DNA of 64,000 nt from Deltaproteobacteria bacterium (lineage in GTDB: Bacteria; UBA10199; DSSB01; JACPFA01): assembly GCA_016183235.1 (NCBI GenBank), contig JACPFA010000024.1:1-64000 (forward strand), written 5' to 3'. Position numbers and translations under genes: made by a program. Below, in pieces: positions 8,782 through 16,333 of this stretch. Each line of letters starts with the position of its first letter. Within the stretch, counting starts at the first letter, position 1. Below the pieces are notes generated by a model. It searched no databases. It saw only the letters and a program-made list of their open reading frames with translations, and was not told where the DNA came from.

Positions 8782-9735
8782 TTACTCCTGTAAAGAAATC
8801 TTATTAATTAACTTTTCCAAAGATCGTTGAACTTTGCGCCCAAACTTTAGCCCATTCAAAATTTGACGGGCCTTCTCGCAATAAAACTCAATGAATATGG
8901 CAGTATGTTCTATGCTGCCCGATGAAGTCAAATGCTTTTTGATTTTTGCACGCGCACCTTTAACGTGCCCAGCTCGTTCTAAGAGTTTTAAGAAAGCAGC
9001 CTGATTTTTTATTCTCACAAGATGTAGCGCAATGGGTAAAGTTAAGGAACTATGTTTTAAATCTTTGCTTTGCGGAGCCCAAAAAAGATCAAAGACATCC
9101 GAGGAAATTTGCAAGGCCGTACCAAGAAATTTACCAAAGTCAGCACACTTTTGTTCGATTATAGGTGAAACCGAAGCTATTTTAGCCGCCAAGCGACAGA
9201 AGAGGCTAAGTTCTTCTCCACTCTTCTTCAAAACCATAGCTTCGATAGCATTGGGGTGAATCGTGTATGGGTTTGCCAAGGATAAATCTTGAAATTGGCC
9301 AGCAGCCATGACCAAAAGAGAATCTGAAATGGTTTTGAGTAGGGCAAAGTTTTTGGAAACAGATGCCAATTCTCTTAATACTAAGTTGGGCAATGCGGTT
9401 AGCAACACCGCTGATGCTAGGCTTAATTGTGCAGGAGAATATGGGCTTTCACTCTTATATAAATCTTGATCGTGCAAATCATCTAAGAGATCGCAACCTA
9501 GAAACAATAGAGTTGTCAAAACCCCAAGCCAATGGCTCTGAGCTATAGAGTTATTAAGCCCCAACGATAAATGATAGGGGATGTCAACACAGGGTGCCCA
9601 GTTTTGAAACTGTCTACTCTTTTTTAAATTGATGAGCCTATTTTTTAAAATCGTGCGCAGCAAATCGGATGGAAGATATTGATCGAACAAACGGTCTGTT
9701 TTTTTAAAGATAAGGTTAATATTTTTACCTTGCAT
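8782..9735 (-). CDS. ComQ-like isoprenyl transferase
   Basis: A trans-prenyltransferase-fold protein, 317 residues from the preferred ATG at 9735. The first Asp-rich motif is DDLHD (residues 85-89). GQFQDL and KKSGEELSLF follow. The second Asp-rich motif is degenerate, SDVFD (212-216), preceded by LGTALQIS and followed by KDL and TLPIAL. A second motif without the leading Asp resembles ComQ (NDxxD) more than chain-elongating synthases (DDxxD). The neighbouring 64-residue peptide with a C-terminal Trp supports peptide prenylation. The start at 9735 has AAAGAGA upstream. Upstream in-frame ATGs at 9756 and 9828 are possible, but 9828 would overlap the divergent gene. A plain polyprenyl diphosphate synthase remains the alternative. 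Confidence 0.7.
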   Translation of the reverse strand: MQGKNINLIFKKTDRLFDQYLPSDLLRTILKNRLINLKKSRQFQNWAPCVDIPYHLSLGLNNSIAQSHWLGVLTTLLFLGCDLLDDLHDQDLYKSESPYSPAQLSLASAVLLTALPNLVLRELASVSKNFALLKTISDSLLVMAAGQFQDLSLANPYTIHPNAIEAMVLKKSGEELSLFCRLAAKIASVSPIIEQKCADFGKFLGTALQISSDVFDLFWAPQSKDLKHSSLTLPIALHLVRIKNQAAFLKLLERAGHVKGARAKIKKHLTSSGSIEHTAIFIEFYCEKARQILNGLKFGRKVQRSLEKLINKISLQE

Positions 9736-9781
9736 AGAAGATCTCTTTACTATCATTTGAAAATGCGCCAAAGCCCATTTT

Positions 9782-11020
9782 ATGAAAAAATTCTTAAGCC
9801 TATCGATTGTTTTCGCCACCCTTGGCATGAGCAGCTTTAATATTATTCCTCATGACTTTATGAATAAAAAGCCTGCGCCGGGAGAAACTTTTTTTGATGC
9901 TAAATTTGGTTATGCCATTACCCGTATCTCCAAACCCCCTAACTTCACCGGGCGTTGTTTGGTACCTGAATATTCGAAGCGCCAGGTTTTTAATGCCGAC
10001 GAATCTTGGTTGAGACTTCAAGATTGTGATGGTCGCACTTTAATTTATGATGCCAAGAACTATCAGTTTAAGAAAATTTTAAAAGATGAAATCACCGGGG
10101 CACAAGATATCTTTTGGCACCCTAGCCTCCCTCACCTCCTTTACTTTAACACCGAAGCTACTTTAAAAATTTATGATATTAACACCGATACCATCACCCC
10201 TGTCTTCACCTTTAAAAATCCTCAAGGAGCTCCTTACGTAACCGCTGACACTTTTGCCGAGGGGAATTTATCTAACGATGGGCGTTATTATGCTGTCATG
10301 GGTCGCATGGGTGATCATGATTTTAAAGAAATTTTGGTATTGGATATTTTCAGTAAAACCCTCGTAAGTCGCCGCAACCTACCCACCGGGATTGATTTTG
10401 TAGATTGGGTTTCTATTTCCCCGCTGGGTCATTATGTGGTGGTTGATTATGCAACGAGCGCGCGAGGGGTTGAGGTATATCCTCTTGATCTAACTAAATT
10501 ATTATGGACGAAGCCGCTCGGCACCGGGCATAGTGATTTAGGGTTAGATGCAGATGGTTCAACTGAAATTTTGGTGATGGATGTTTACGATCCGAACCTT
10601 AACAAGACCGTGATAAAAAAATTCCTGCTCCGGGATGGCCAAACAGCGGATCTTTTAAACTTGGGGCTATTTGACCTGCATATTTCTTGTCGCAATATCA
10701 AACGCCCTGGTTGGTGTTATATGAGCGTGTTTGACATGAATGATCAGCAATCAACCGATGCCACCCACTGGGATTTATTTGCCGACGAAATCTTTGCTTT
10801 AAAATTAGATGGCAGTGCCATAAAATCACCAAACGGCGTTGAACGCTTGGCCCATCATCACAGTCGCCGCTATGGGAATGAAGGTGTCTATGCCGCCGAA
10901 CCCCATGCCACGGTAAGTGCTAAGGGAGATCGCATCGTCTTTGGCAGTAATTGGCGTGAAAATATTTACCAAGAAACTTCGATTGACCCTTATGTTTTAG
11001 ATTTACGAAATAAAAGGTGA
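9782..11020 (+). CDS. exported beta-propeller-like protein
   Basis: A 412-residue protein with an N-terminal signal peptide (MKKFLSLSIVFATLGMSS). Its repeats resemble WD40/PD40 propeller blades, such as NADESWLRLQDCDGRTLIYD, SNDGRYYAVMGRMG, SPLGHYVVVDYA and a final SAKGDRIVFGSNW. Such proteins act as periplasmic or secreted scaffolds or, rarely, as lyases. No catalytic set is obvious. It is divergent from the ComQ-like gene with only 46 bases between starts. It is followed after 4 bases by the SecY paralogue, so these two are very likely one transcript. A role linked to the SecY-like protein is suggested by position only. Confidence 0.7.
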   Translation: MKKFLSLSIVFATLGMSSFNIIPHDFMNKKPAPGETFFDAKFGYAITRISKPPNFTGRCLVPEYSKRQVFNADESWLRLQDCDGRTLIYDAKNYQFKKILKDEITGAQDIFWHPSLPHLLYFNTEATLKIYDINTDTITPVFTFKNPQGAPYVTADTFAEGNLSNDGRYYAVMGRMGDHDFKEILVLDIFSKTLVSRRNLPTGIDFVDWVSISPLGHYVVVDYATSARGVEVYPLDLTKLLWTKPLGTGHSDLGLDADGSTEILVMDVYDPNLNKTVIKKFLLRDGQTADLLNLGLFDLHISCRNIKRPGWCYMSVFDMNDQQSTDATHWDLFADEIFALKLDGSAIKSPNGVERLAHHHSRRYGNEGVYAAEPHATVSAKGDRIVFGSNWRENIYQETSIDPYVLDLRNKR

Positions 11021-11024
11021 ACCC

Positions 11025-12482
11025 ATGACTCTTAATAACAAAATAGGTTGGAAAAGAGAGATATTTCCTGAATCTTTTTTAAGCCAGTTTAAATGGAGTT
11101 TCTCCAATAAGAAAATGCATCGCCGATGGCTTGCTACGATTGGTGTTTTATTCTTGTTAGGACTTCTTGATTATATTCCGCTGCCTTTCCTCAAGACAAA
11201 CTTGAATTCGTTGCTTATTTCGCAAAATATTTTTGAACTTTTCAAAACCAATGGAATGGTTCAATCAATTTTTTTGACATCTTTAGGATTGGCACCTTTC
11301 TATTCAGCCTGTATCTTGACGCAATTTGTTTTTTTCTTAACTAAGAAAAAAAGAACGTGCCTTTTTGAGGGAGGTGCTTCTCGAACAACCTTGCTGCAAT
11401 GGACACTTTTTTTTACGATTCTATTAGTTACCTTACAAGCTATTCTTTTAACGAAATCTTTGCAGGATAATGGTCTGCTGCAATTAGGGATGACCCCTTA
11501 TTTATTAGGCACGTTGTCTCTTATGATAGGCATTTTTTTACGACTCTTTGGAGCACTCATGGTTACACGCTATGGCATTGGCCATGGTTTTGGGCTTCTT
11601 TTCATATTAGATTTTATCCAAAAACTTATTGTTGATATGAGACCATTTTTTCAAATTGATCAGCTTTGGACTTTAATAAGTCTTATTCCATTGATACTAA
11701 TCATCTGGGTTTTATGGGTAATAACAACACTCAAAAAAGAAATAACCCTTTCTTCCCATGATTCTAAAAACAATATTTCTCTACCCTTCCGACTTTCTTG
11801 TTTAGGCAATGAACCTCTTTATTGGGCCATTGCTTTAATGTTTCTACCAGCGACTCTTTATCATTTTTTTTCCAGTCCTCTTTTGAATGAATTGGCTTCT
11901 ATGATATTGACAGGGTGGATGGGATCTTTTCTGGCACTCACTCTTATTTCTATCTTTGGATTTATTTACTTCACATTGCTTTTCAGACCAGATCGAATTA
12001 TTTCCCTTTTAAAAAAACATCAGTTTATACACAGCGAAGAAAATAATACGCTACTCAGAAGAGATTTAAATCAGCAAATGAAGCCAATCGTTTTGGTTAT
12101 TATACTAATTCTGTTTTTAACTGCTAATACCTACTTTTTGGTAACCTATTTGGGAATCCCTGCAACGTTGGCCCAATTTTTGGGAGTAAATTTGCTAATC
12201 ACCACAGGTGTGTTTTTTGATCTAAGAAAACGGTTGGCATTTTTTAAAGAACAAGAAACGACGGCTTTTCGAGAATGGGTGTTAGCTTATGTGGCTAGTG
12301 ATGAAATAGAGGCTCAAGTCAAAAAACAATTTTTATCTAATCAGGGTATTACCACCCTCATCGAACCTCTTTGCTACACATGGGGTATGCCCATAAGAAC
12401 CATCATCGATGAATACCGGATTTATGTTCCATTATCTCAATCGAACCAAACCCGATCGGCTCTTTTATCACCAAATTCGTGA
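11025..12482 (+). CDS. divergent SecY paralogue with DUF2007-like C-terminal tail
   Basis: A 485-residue polytopic membrane protein that aligns by eye along most of SecY. Matches are YIPLP (SecY IPIPG), SLGLAPFYSACILTQ (LGIMPYISASIIIQ), RYGIGHGFGLLFI (RGIGNGISIIIF), LFRPDRIISLLKKHQFI (NPRETADNLKKSGAF) and a final TM NLLITTGVFFDL. About ten helices are expected. After the last helix, residues 408-485 read WVLAYVASDEIEAQVKKQF, a GI-x-T turn and IYVPLS. This resembles DUF2007, a small signal-transducing fold. It is not the housekeeping SecY: it is outside a ribosomal operon and key loops diverge. It probably forms a specialised translocon with an unknown client; the adjacent propeller and peptide genes are candidates. 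Confidence 0.75.
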   Translation: MTLNNKIGWKREIFPESFLSQFKWSFSNKKMHRRWLATIGVLFLLGLLDYIPLPFLKTNLNSLLISQNIFELFKTNGMVQSIFLTSLGLAPFYSACILTQFVFFLTKKKRTCLFEGGASRTTLLQWTLFFTILLVTLQAILLTKSLQDNGLLQLGMTPYLLGTLSLMIGIFLRLFGALMVTRYGIGHGFGLLFILDFIQKLIVDMRPFFQIDQLWTLISLIPLILIIWVLWVITTLKKEITLSSHDSKNNISLPFRLSCLGNEPLYWAIALMFLPATLYHFFSSPLLNELASMILTGWMGSFLALTLISIFGFIYFTLLFRPDRIISLLKKHQFIHSEENNTLLRRDLNQQMKPIVLVIILILFLTANTYFLVTYLGIPATLAQFLGVNLLITTGVFFDLRKRLAFFKEQETTAFREWVLAYVASDEIEAQVKKQFLSNQGITTLIEPLCYTWGMPIRTIIDEYRIYVPLSQSNQTRSALLSPNS

Positions 12483-12574
12483 CACCTATGAAAATTTTGG
12501 GGTATTGCAAGGAATATGAAAAATCATATTGAGAAAATAGTTAAAGTAATTTACTCTAAGGCCAGGTGTTTAAA

Positions 12575-12820
12575 ATGAATCTAAAACAAGAACAAGTCTT
12601 TTTTGAAGGCCAGAAGGAAAAGCTTCTCCAACAACATGAAGGGCAGTTTGTTCTTATCAAAAATCAAAAAATTCATGGTTTCTTCACAACTGAGCAAGAA
12701 GCTTATGAAAAAGGAATTGAATTGTTTGGTGCCCAAGAGATGTTCATCAAACAAATCTTAAAAAAAGAACCAAAGCATTTTATTCCTGCTTTTTCCACCA
12801 CTCCTCATGCCCATTTATAA
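12575..12820 (+). CDS. small DUF5678-like protein
   Basis: An 81-residue cytoplasmic protein with the core pattern GQFVLIKNQKIHGFFTTEQEAYEKG, shortened here: residues about 22-46, then a FIKQIL end. This resembles the small family with a Gly-x-[FW]-V-[AL]-I opening and a later T-x-x-E-A segment (DUF5678-like), of unknown function. The preferred ATG at 12575 has AGG 8 bases upstream; a GTG at 12566 in the same frame is possible. It follows the SecY paralogue by 92 bases on the same strand. Confidence 0.6.
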   Translation: MNLKQEQVFFEGQKEKLLQQHEGQFVLIKNQKIHGFFTTEQEAYEKGIELFGAQEMFIKQILKKEPKHFIPAFSTTPHAHL

Positions 12821-12954
12821 TCATTTCTATCTGCTCGACAACAAATTTGATTCAAGATTACTCTTGGAAAAAGGCCCTATTGTAAATGGACCTGGTGGTT
12901 TTATTTCACTGGCATATTAATATTTTGGAGCTTCACAGTGGTTCCGGAGGAAAA

Positions 12955-13275
12955 ATGAAAATTAGTATTATTATTTATTCTAATGATTCTGAAACGGTTT
13001 GGAATGTCTTTCGCTTGGCCAACCTTGCCCTGCAACAAAAAGATGATGTGAAGGTTTTTTTGCTAGCCAAGGGGGTAGAAGCTGAATCACTCGATACAGA
13101 AAAATTTAAAATCCGTGAACTTATGCAAACTTTTCTTGAAAAAGGTGGGGCCATACTGGCCTGCACCACGTGCATCAAATTGCGTCAACAAGAAGCCTCT
13201 GAGTTATGCCCGCTTTCAACCATGCAAGACCTCTACGACTTGATCAAAAATTCGGACCGAGTGTTAACGTTTTAG
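12955..13275 (+). CDS. DsrE/DsrF-like sulfur-relay family protein
   Basis: A 106-residue protein with an alternating strand-helix fold. It opens MKISIIIYSNDSETVWNVFR, continues DDVKVFLLAKGVE and ends with a helix before RVLTF, as in the DsrE/YchN family. The segment ILACTTCIKLRQ carries a CxxC pair where DsrE relatives often hold the reactive cysteine. The start is fixed by a strong GGAGG RBS 5 bases before this ATG; the frame is open further upstream without an RBS. DsrE proteins carry or sense persulfide sulfur. The partner here is unknown and no dsr genes are nearby. Confidence 0.7.
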   Translation: MKISIIIYSNDSETVWNVFRLANLALQQKDDVKVFLLAKGVEAESLDTEKFKIRELMQTFLEKGGAILACTTCIKLRQQEASELCPLSTMQDLYDLIKNSDRVLTF

Positions 13276-13295
13276 CTGAGTATCGACTAAACGAT

Positions 13296-14045
13296 TTATT
13301 GAGTCGTAAGGGTGCCGGATTCGCTACCACTCATTGAAAAGGCCTGATTGCAAATTTCGGCACAACCTGAAACAGAGCGAGAATACGTGGCCGAGCCTTC
13401 TGAAATGGTAATGGTAGCCAAATCAGCAAGATTCAACACCACGTCACAAATCTTTGTGGCATCGGAACTATCTTTAAAATAAAATTGCAAGCCCTGCGAA
13501 CTGATCTCGGTATAAATTTGAAATACGCTATCTGAAACTTCGGAAATACTAGCAGAAGCACCCACGGTTCCATCGATGGTCATGTCTTGGGTAAAGCTCC
13601 CAGCGCCGGGGTAAAAAAGATCACAAGCAGCGGTTGCTGCCATGATGTTACTTGTCATATCAACCTTAAGGGTACAAACTCCACTACCATCACCATTGAA
13701 AGTGCTTCCATAGAGTTGCCCGTTAAAGCTAGTACCAGTAACACTGGGCAAACTTGCCTCGCTACAACTTGAAGTGGGGGTTGAAGTAATGGCCGACTCG
13801 AATGGAGGCTCCACCTGGTCGAACGAAACATTGCCTAAGGGTAAGCTTAGGCTTGAATTTCCGACTGAGAAAAGTTGCAACGCCACATTAGAAGAAGTGG
13901 TAGAAGTATTGGCAACATCGGTATCGGTAGGTTCATAATCGTTGACGCTACTATCGCCACCCCCTCCCCCACAACCCAAATAAATTCCAGAACTTAAAAG
14001 AATGGATAATAAAATTGAAAGGATGCCACCCCGTAAAACTCTCAT
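13296..14045 (-). CDS. lipoprotein of unknown function
   Basis: A 249-residue lipoprotein. The signal peptide ends at LGCGGGGGD, a typical lipobox followed by a glycine spacer. The mature protein is Ser/Thr/Gly-rich with a predicted all-beta pattern and several cysteines (SSCSEA, GVCTLK, AACDLF, KICDVV, GCAEICN), probably disulfide-bonded. RBS GAGGGGGG lies just before the ATG. It ends 20 bases from the convergent DsrE-like gene. In general style it resembles the lipoprotein at 7945, but I could not show clear homology. Confidence 0.65.
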   Translation of the reverse strand: MRVLRGGILSILLSILLSSGIYLGCGGGGGDSSVNDYEPTDTDVANTSTTSSNVALQLFSVGNSSLSLPLGNVSFDQVEPPFESAITSTPTSSCSEASLPSVTGTSFNGQLYGSTFNGDGSGVCTLKVDMTSNIMAATAACDLFYPGAGSFTQDMTIDGTVGASASISEVSDSVFQIYTEISSQGLQFYFKDSSDATKICDVVLNLADLATITISEGSATYSRSVSGCAEICNQAFSMSGSESGTLTTQ

Positions 14046-14111
14046 AAAACCCCCCTCTTAGTCGCCCCTTAATAGCCCTATTGTAAAGAGATTGTTTAAA
14101 TTTGGAAAGGT

Positions 14112-14858
14112 TTAATTTTTGGCCTTTCCCAAGAGCCTCAGGAGGCCATCCAAAATAGTCCAGGGGTGCGGGGGGCAACCGGGGATGTATAAATCGACGG
14201 GTAGTAACTTGTCAGCACCATTGTGCACGTGGGGGCTATTTTCAAACGGGCCACCTTGAATGGCACAGGCACCTACGGCAATGACGATCTTAGGCGCAGG
14301 GGTAGCTTCATAAGTTTTTTGCAAGGCCAGTTTCATATTTTCAGTTACCGGCCCGGTGATCACCAGGCCATCGGCATGGCGGGGCGAAGCTACGAATTGA
14401 ATTCCGAACCGCGATAAATCAAAGACCACGTTGTTTAAGGCTTGCAGTTCTAAATCGCAAGCGTTACAGCTCCCGGCGTTAACCACACGGAGTTTTAAAG
14501 AGCGCCCCAAGAGGGACCGAATTTCTTTACCCAAAGCCGTGGCTAATTTTATTCCGTCTCCTTTCAAAAGGAGATCTTCGCGATTTCGAACCGCCATGGG
14601 AATTTCTTGGGAATAACTTACGGCACCATCGGGGCAAGCCAAAACGCACTCTTGGCAAAAGAGGCAGCGGCCTAAATCTAGCGTGGGAGGGTTGAGGGTA
14701 ATGGCTGGGCATGCTGCCTCACAATCGTGACAGCCGTGACTACACTTTTCAGGATGAAAAACCGGCCGCCCCCGAAACCGCGCTGGCATGGTTATTTTTT
14801 TTGAAAAAGCAGCGGTTTGATAACCTTGTCGCCAACGATTTTTTAAAATGTCCCACAT
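14112..14858 (-). CDS. hyfI: Ehr/Hyf-like small subunit fused to a ferredoxin domain
   Basis: A 248-residue fusion. Residues about 30-85 hold two 4Fe-4S motifs, one C-x3-C-x2-C-x3-CP (CSHGCHDCEAACP) and one classical (CLFCQECVLACP). This corresponds to HyfH/NuoI. Residues about 115-245 are a NuoB/HyfI-type small subunit with GSCNACDLEL, GACAIQGGPF and GCPPHPW, the ligands of the proximal cluster. It is the last gene of the seven-gene operon, 11 bases after the large subunit. It would pass electrons between the ferredoxin clusters and the large subunit at the membrane. Confidence 0.85.
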   Translation of the reverse strand: MWDILKNRWRQGYQTAAFSKKITMPARFRGRPVFHPEKCSHGCHDCEAACPAITLNPPTLDLGRCLFCQECVLACPDGAVSYSQEIPMAVRNREDLLLKGDGIKLATALGKEIRSLLGRSLKLRVVNAGSCNACDLELQALNNVVFDLSRFGIQFVASPRHADGLVITGPVTENMKLALQKTYEATPAPKIVIAVGACAIQGGPFENSPHVHNGADKLLPVDLYIPGCPPHPWTILDGLLRLLGKAKN

Positions 14859-14869
14859 AATGATCTTTC

Positions 14870-16333
14870 TTAAAGGTCGTGGCCCGCATAAGATAAATTA
14901 AAACTCTTGTTGCAAAGGGGAAAATCTGAAATTTGGCCATCTCGCATGGCTAGACTTAAAGCCATCCAGTTGTGAAACGATGGATCCACAACTTTGTAGT
15001 GCACCAGCTCCCCTTGTTCATTGGTCAGGGCAAGATGAGCAATCTCACCTCGCCATCCTTCGATGAGGCTCACAGCGAACGCCGATGGCTTATAGCCCGT
15101 GCAGGGGCCAAAAATTTTCCCTGCAGGCAAGGCTTCCAGTTGTTCGAGAATAAATTCACAAGATCTTTTGCTTTCTAGCGATCGCACTCTGGCTCGAGCA
15201 TAAACATCACCTGAGACAAGCCGCACCGGGGGAAGGTGCCGAAAGCGATAAGCACCCGTAGGGTAATTATAACGAACATCCCGCATCAAATTGCTGGCCC
15301 TAGCCGCCGGCCCCACGAGGCCCAAAGCCTTTGCCGTGTCTTGCTGAACCACTCCAGTGTGTTCTAATCTTGCCAAAACGGAGGAGGCGGAAAAAAAGAG
15401 TGCGGCAACCTCTTTCATTTCATGTTCAGCCAGGCTGACTCGTTTTTTAAAATCGAGTATCATTTCTTTGGTAAGATCAAACAAAACCCCACCGGGCCTC
15501 AAAAAAGATCGCCCGAAGCGATTGCCGGTTAATTCCATTAGTAAATTTAAAAACTCACCCCGCAGCCGCCCAAAGTAAGCAGCACTAGGAAGAAAGCCAA
15601 CATCGGCAGACAGGGCGCTCAGATCTCCGGCATGATTGGCCAGCCTTTCTAATTCTAAGGCAATGGCTCGCAGCCCTTTGGCCCGCTGTGAAACTGAAAC
15701 CCCAGAAAGCCCTTCGATGGTATGGCAGTAACTCAAGCCATGGCCCATGACCGTATCCCCGGCAATCGATTCAGCCAGCACGGCACGCTTAAGCGGAGCG
15801 GCGACGACCAAAAGTTTTTCAACCCCACGTTGCTGATAACCCAATTGTATTTCTAAATGAAAAACTTTTTCGCCATGGCACTGAAATCGAAAATGCCCAG
15901 GCTCGATGATCCCTGCATGAACCGGCCCTACGGCTACTTCGTGGATTTCTTCACCTTCTACTTTATAAAAAGGAAAGTTTGTTTGTTGGCGAACGGGCTT
16001 TAACCAAGGGTGCCCGCTAGGAGTAATCCCATTTTCTTCCGCCAGCTCTCTTTCAAAAAGATGGGCCTCGGGGAGTTCAGGGGTTAGTGAAGCATAACTT
16101 TTATTTTCAAGATGTAACCCCGCGATCTGTAACTCACCTTTCGCATCGATGCCTAAAATTCCGTAGATTAAAACGTCGTTTTGTTTTGCAACACCCAAGA
16201 GCGAAACGATTCTTCCTTCACCCGATTTGCAAGTCTCTAAAATCCAATGCCGCCAATCCGCTTCGCTCAAGATGGGAATGTCGGCTTCTGAAACCGATAC
16301 GGAATTTTTGGTGGTAAGAAAATGAAAACTCAT
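14870..16333 (-). CDS. hyfG: Ehr-type large subunit (NuoC-NuoD/HyfG-like) lacking NiFe ligands
   Basis: A 487-residue protein with a NuoC-like N-terminal part (about 20-120) and a NuoD/HyfG-like body starting near EPGHFRFQCHGEKVFHLE. In true group 4 hydrogenases the L1 motif CGxC follows an ER/ES segment. Here it reads ESIAGDTVMGHGLSYCHT, without the paired cysteines. The C-terminal DPCxxC (L2) is replaced by NLSYAGHDL. So all four Ni ligands appear lost and it should not be a hydrogenase. This is the hallmark of Ehr (energy-converting-hydrogenase-related) complexes. It overlaps the upstream hyfF-like gene by 4 bases. Confidence 0.85.
   Translation of the reverse strand: MSFHFLTTKNSVSVSEADIPILSEADWRHWILETCKSGEGRIVSLLGVAKQNDVLIYGILGIDAKGELQIAGLHLENKSYASLTPELPEAHLFERELAEENGITPSGHPWLKPVRQQTNFPFYKVEGEEIHEVAVGPVHAGIIEPGHFRFQCHGEKVFHLEIQLGYQQRGVEKLLVVAAPLKRAVLAESIAGDTVMGHGLSYCHTIEGLSGVSVSQRAKGLRAIALELERLANHAGDLSALSADVGFLPSAAYFGRLRGEFLNLLMELTGNRFGRSFLRPGGVLFDLTKEMILDFKKRVSLAEHEMKEVAALFFSASSVLARLEHTGVVQQDTAKALGLVGPAARASNLMRDVRYNYPTGAYRFRHLPPVRLVSGDVYARARVRSLESKRSCEFILEQLEALPAGKIFGPCTGYKPSAFAVSLIEGWRGEIAHLALTNEQGELVHYKVVDPSFHNWMALSLAMRDGQISDFPLCNKSFNLSYAGHDL

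Noticed and set aside
14870-16333. NiFe hydrogenase large subunit
   Set aside because: Both cysteine pairs that bind nickel are missing, so hydrogenase activity is not supported.
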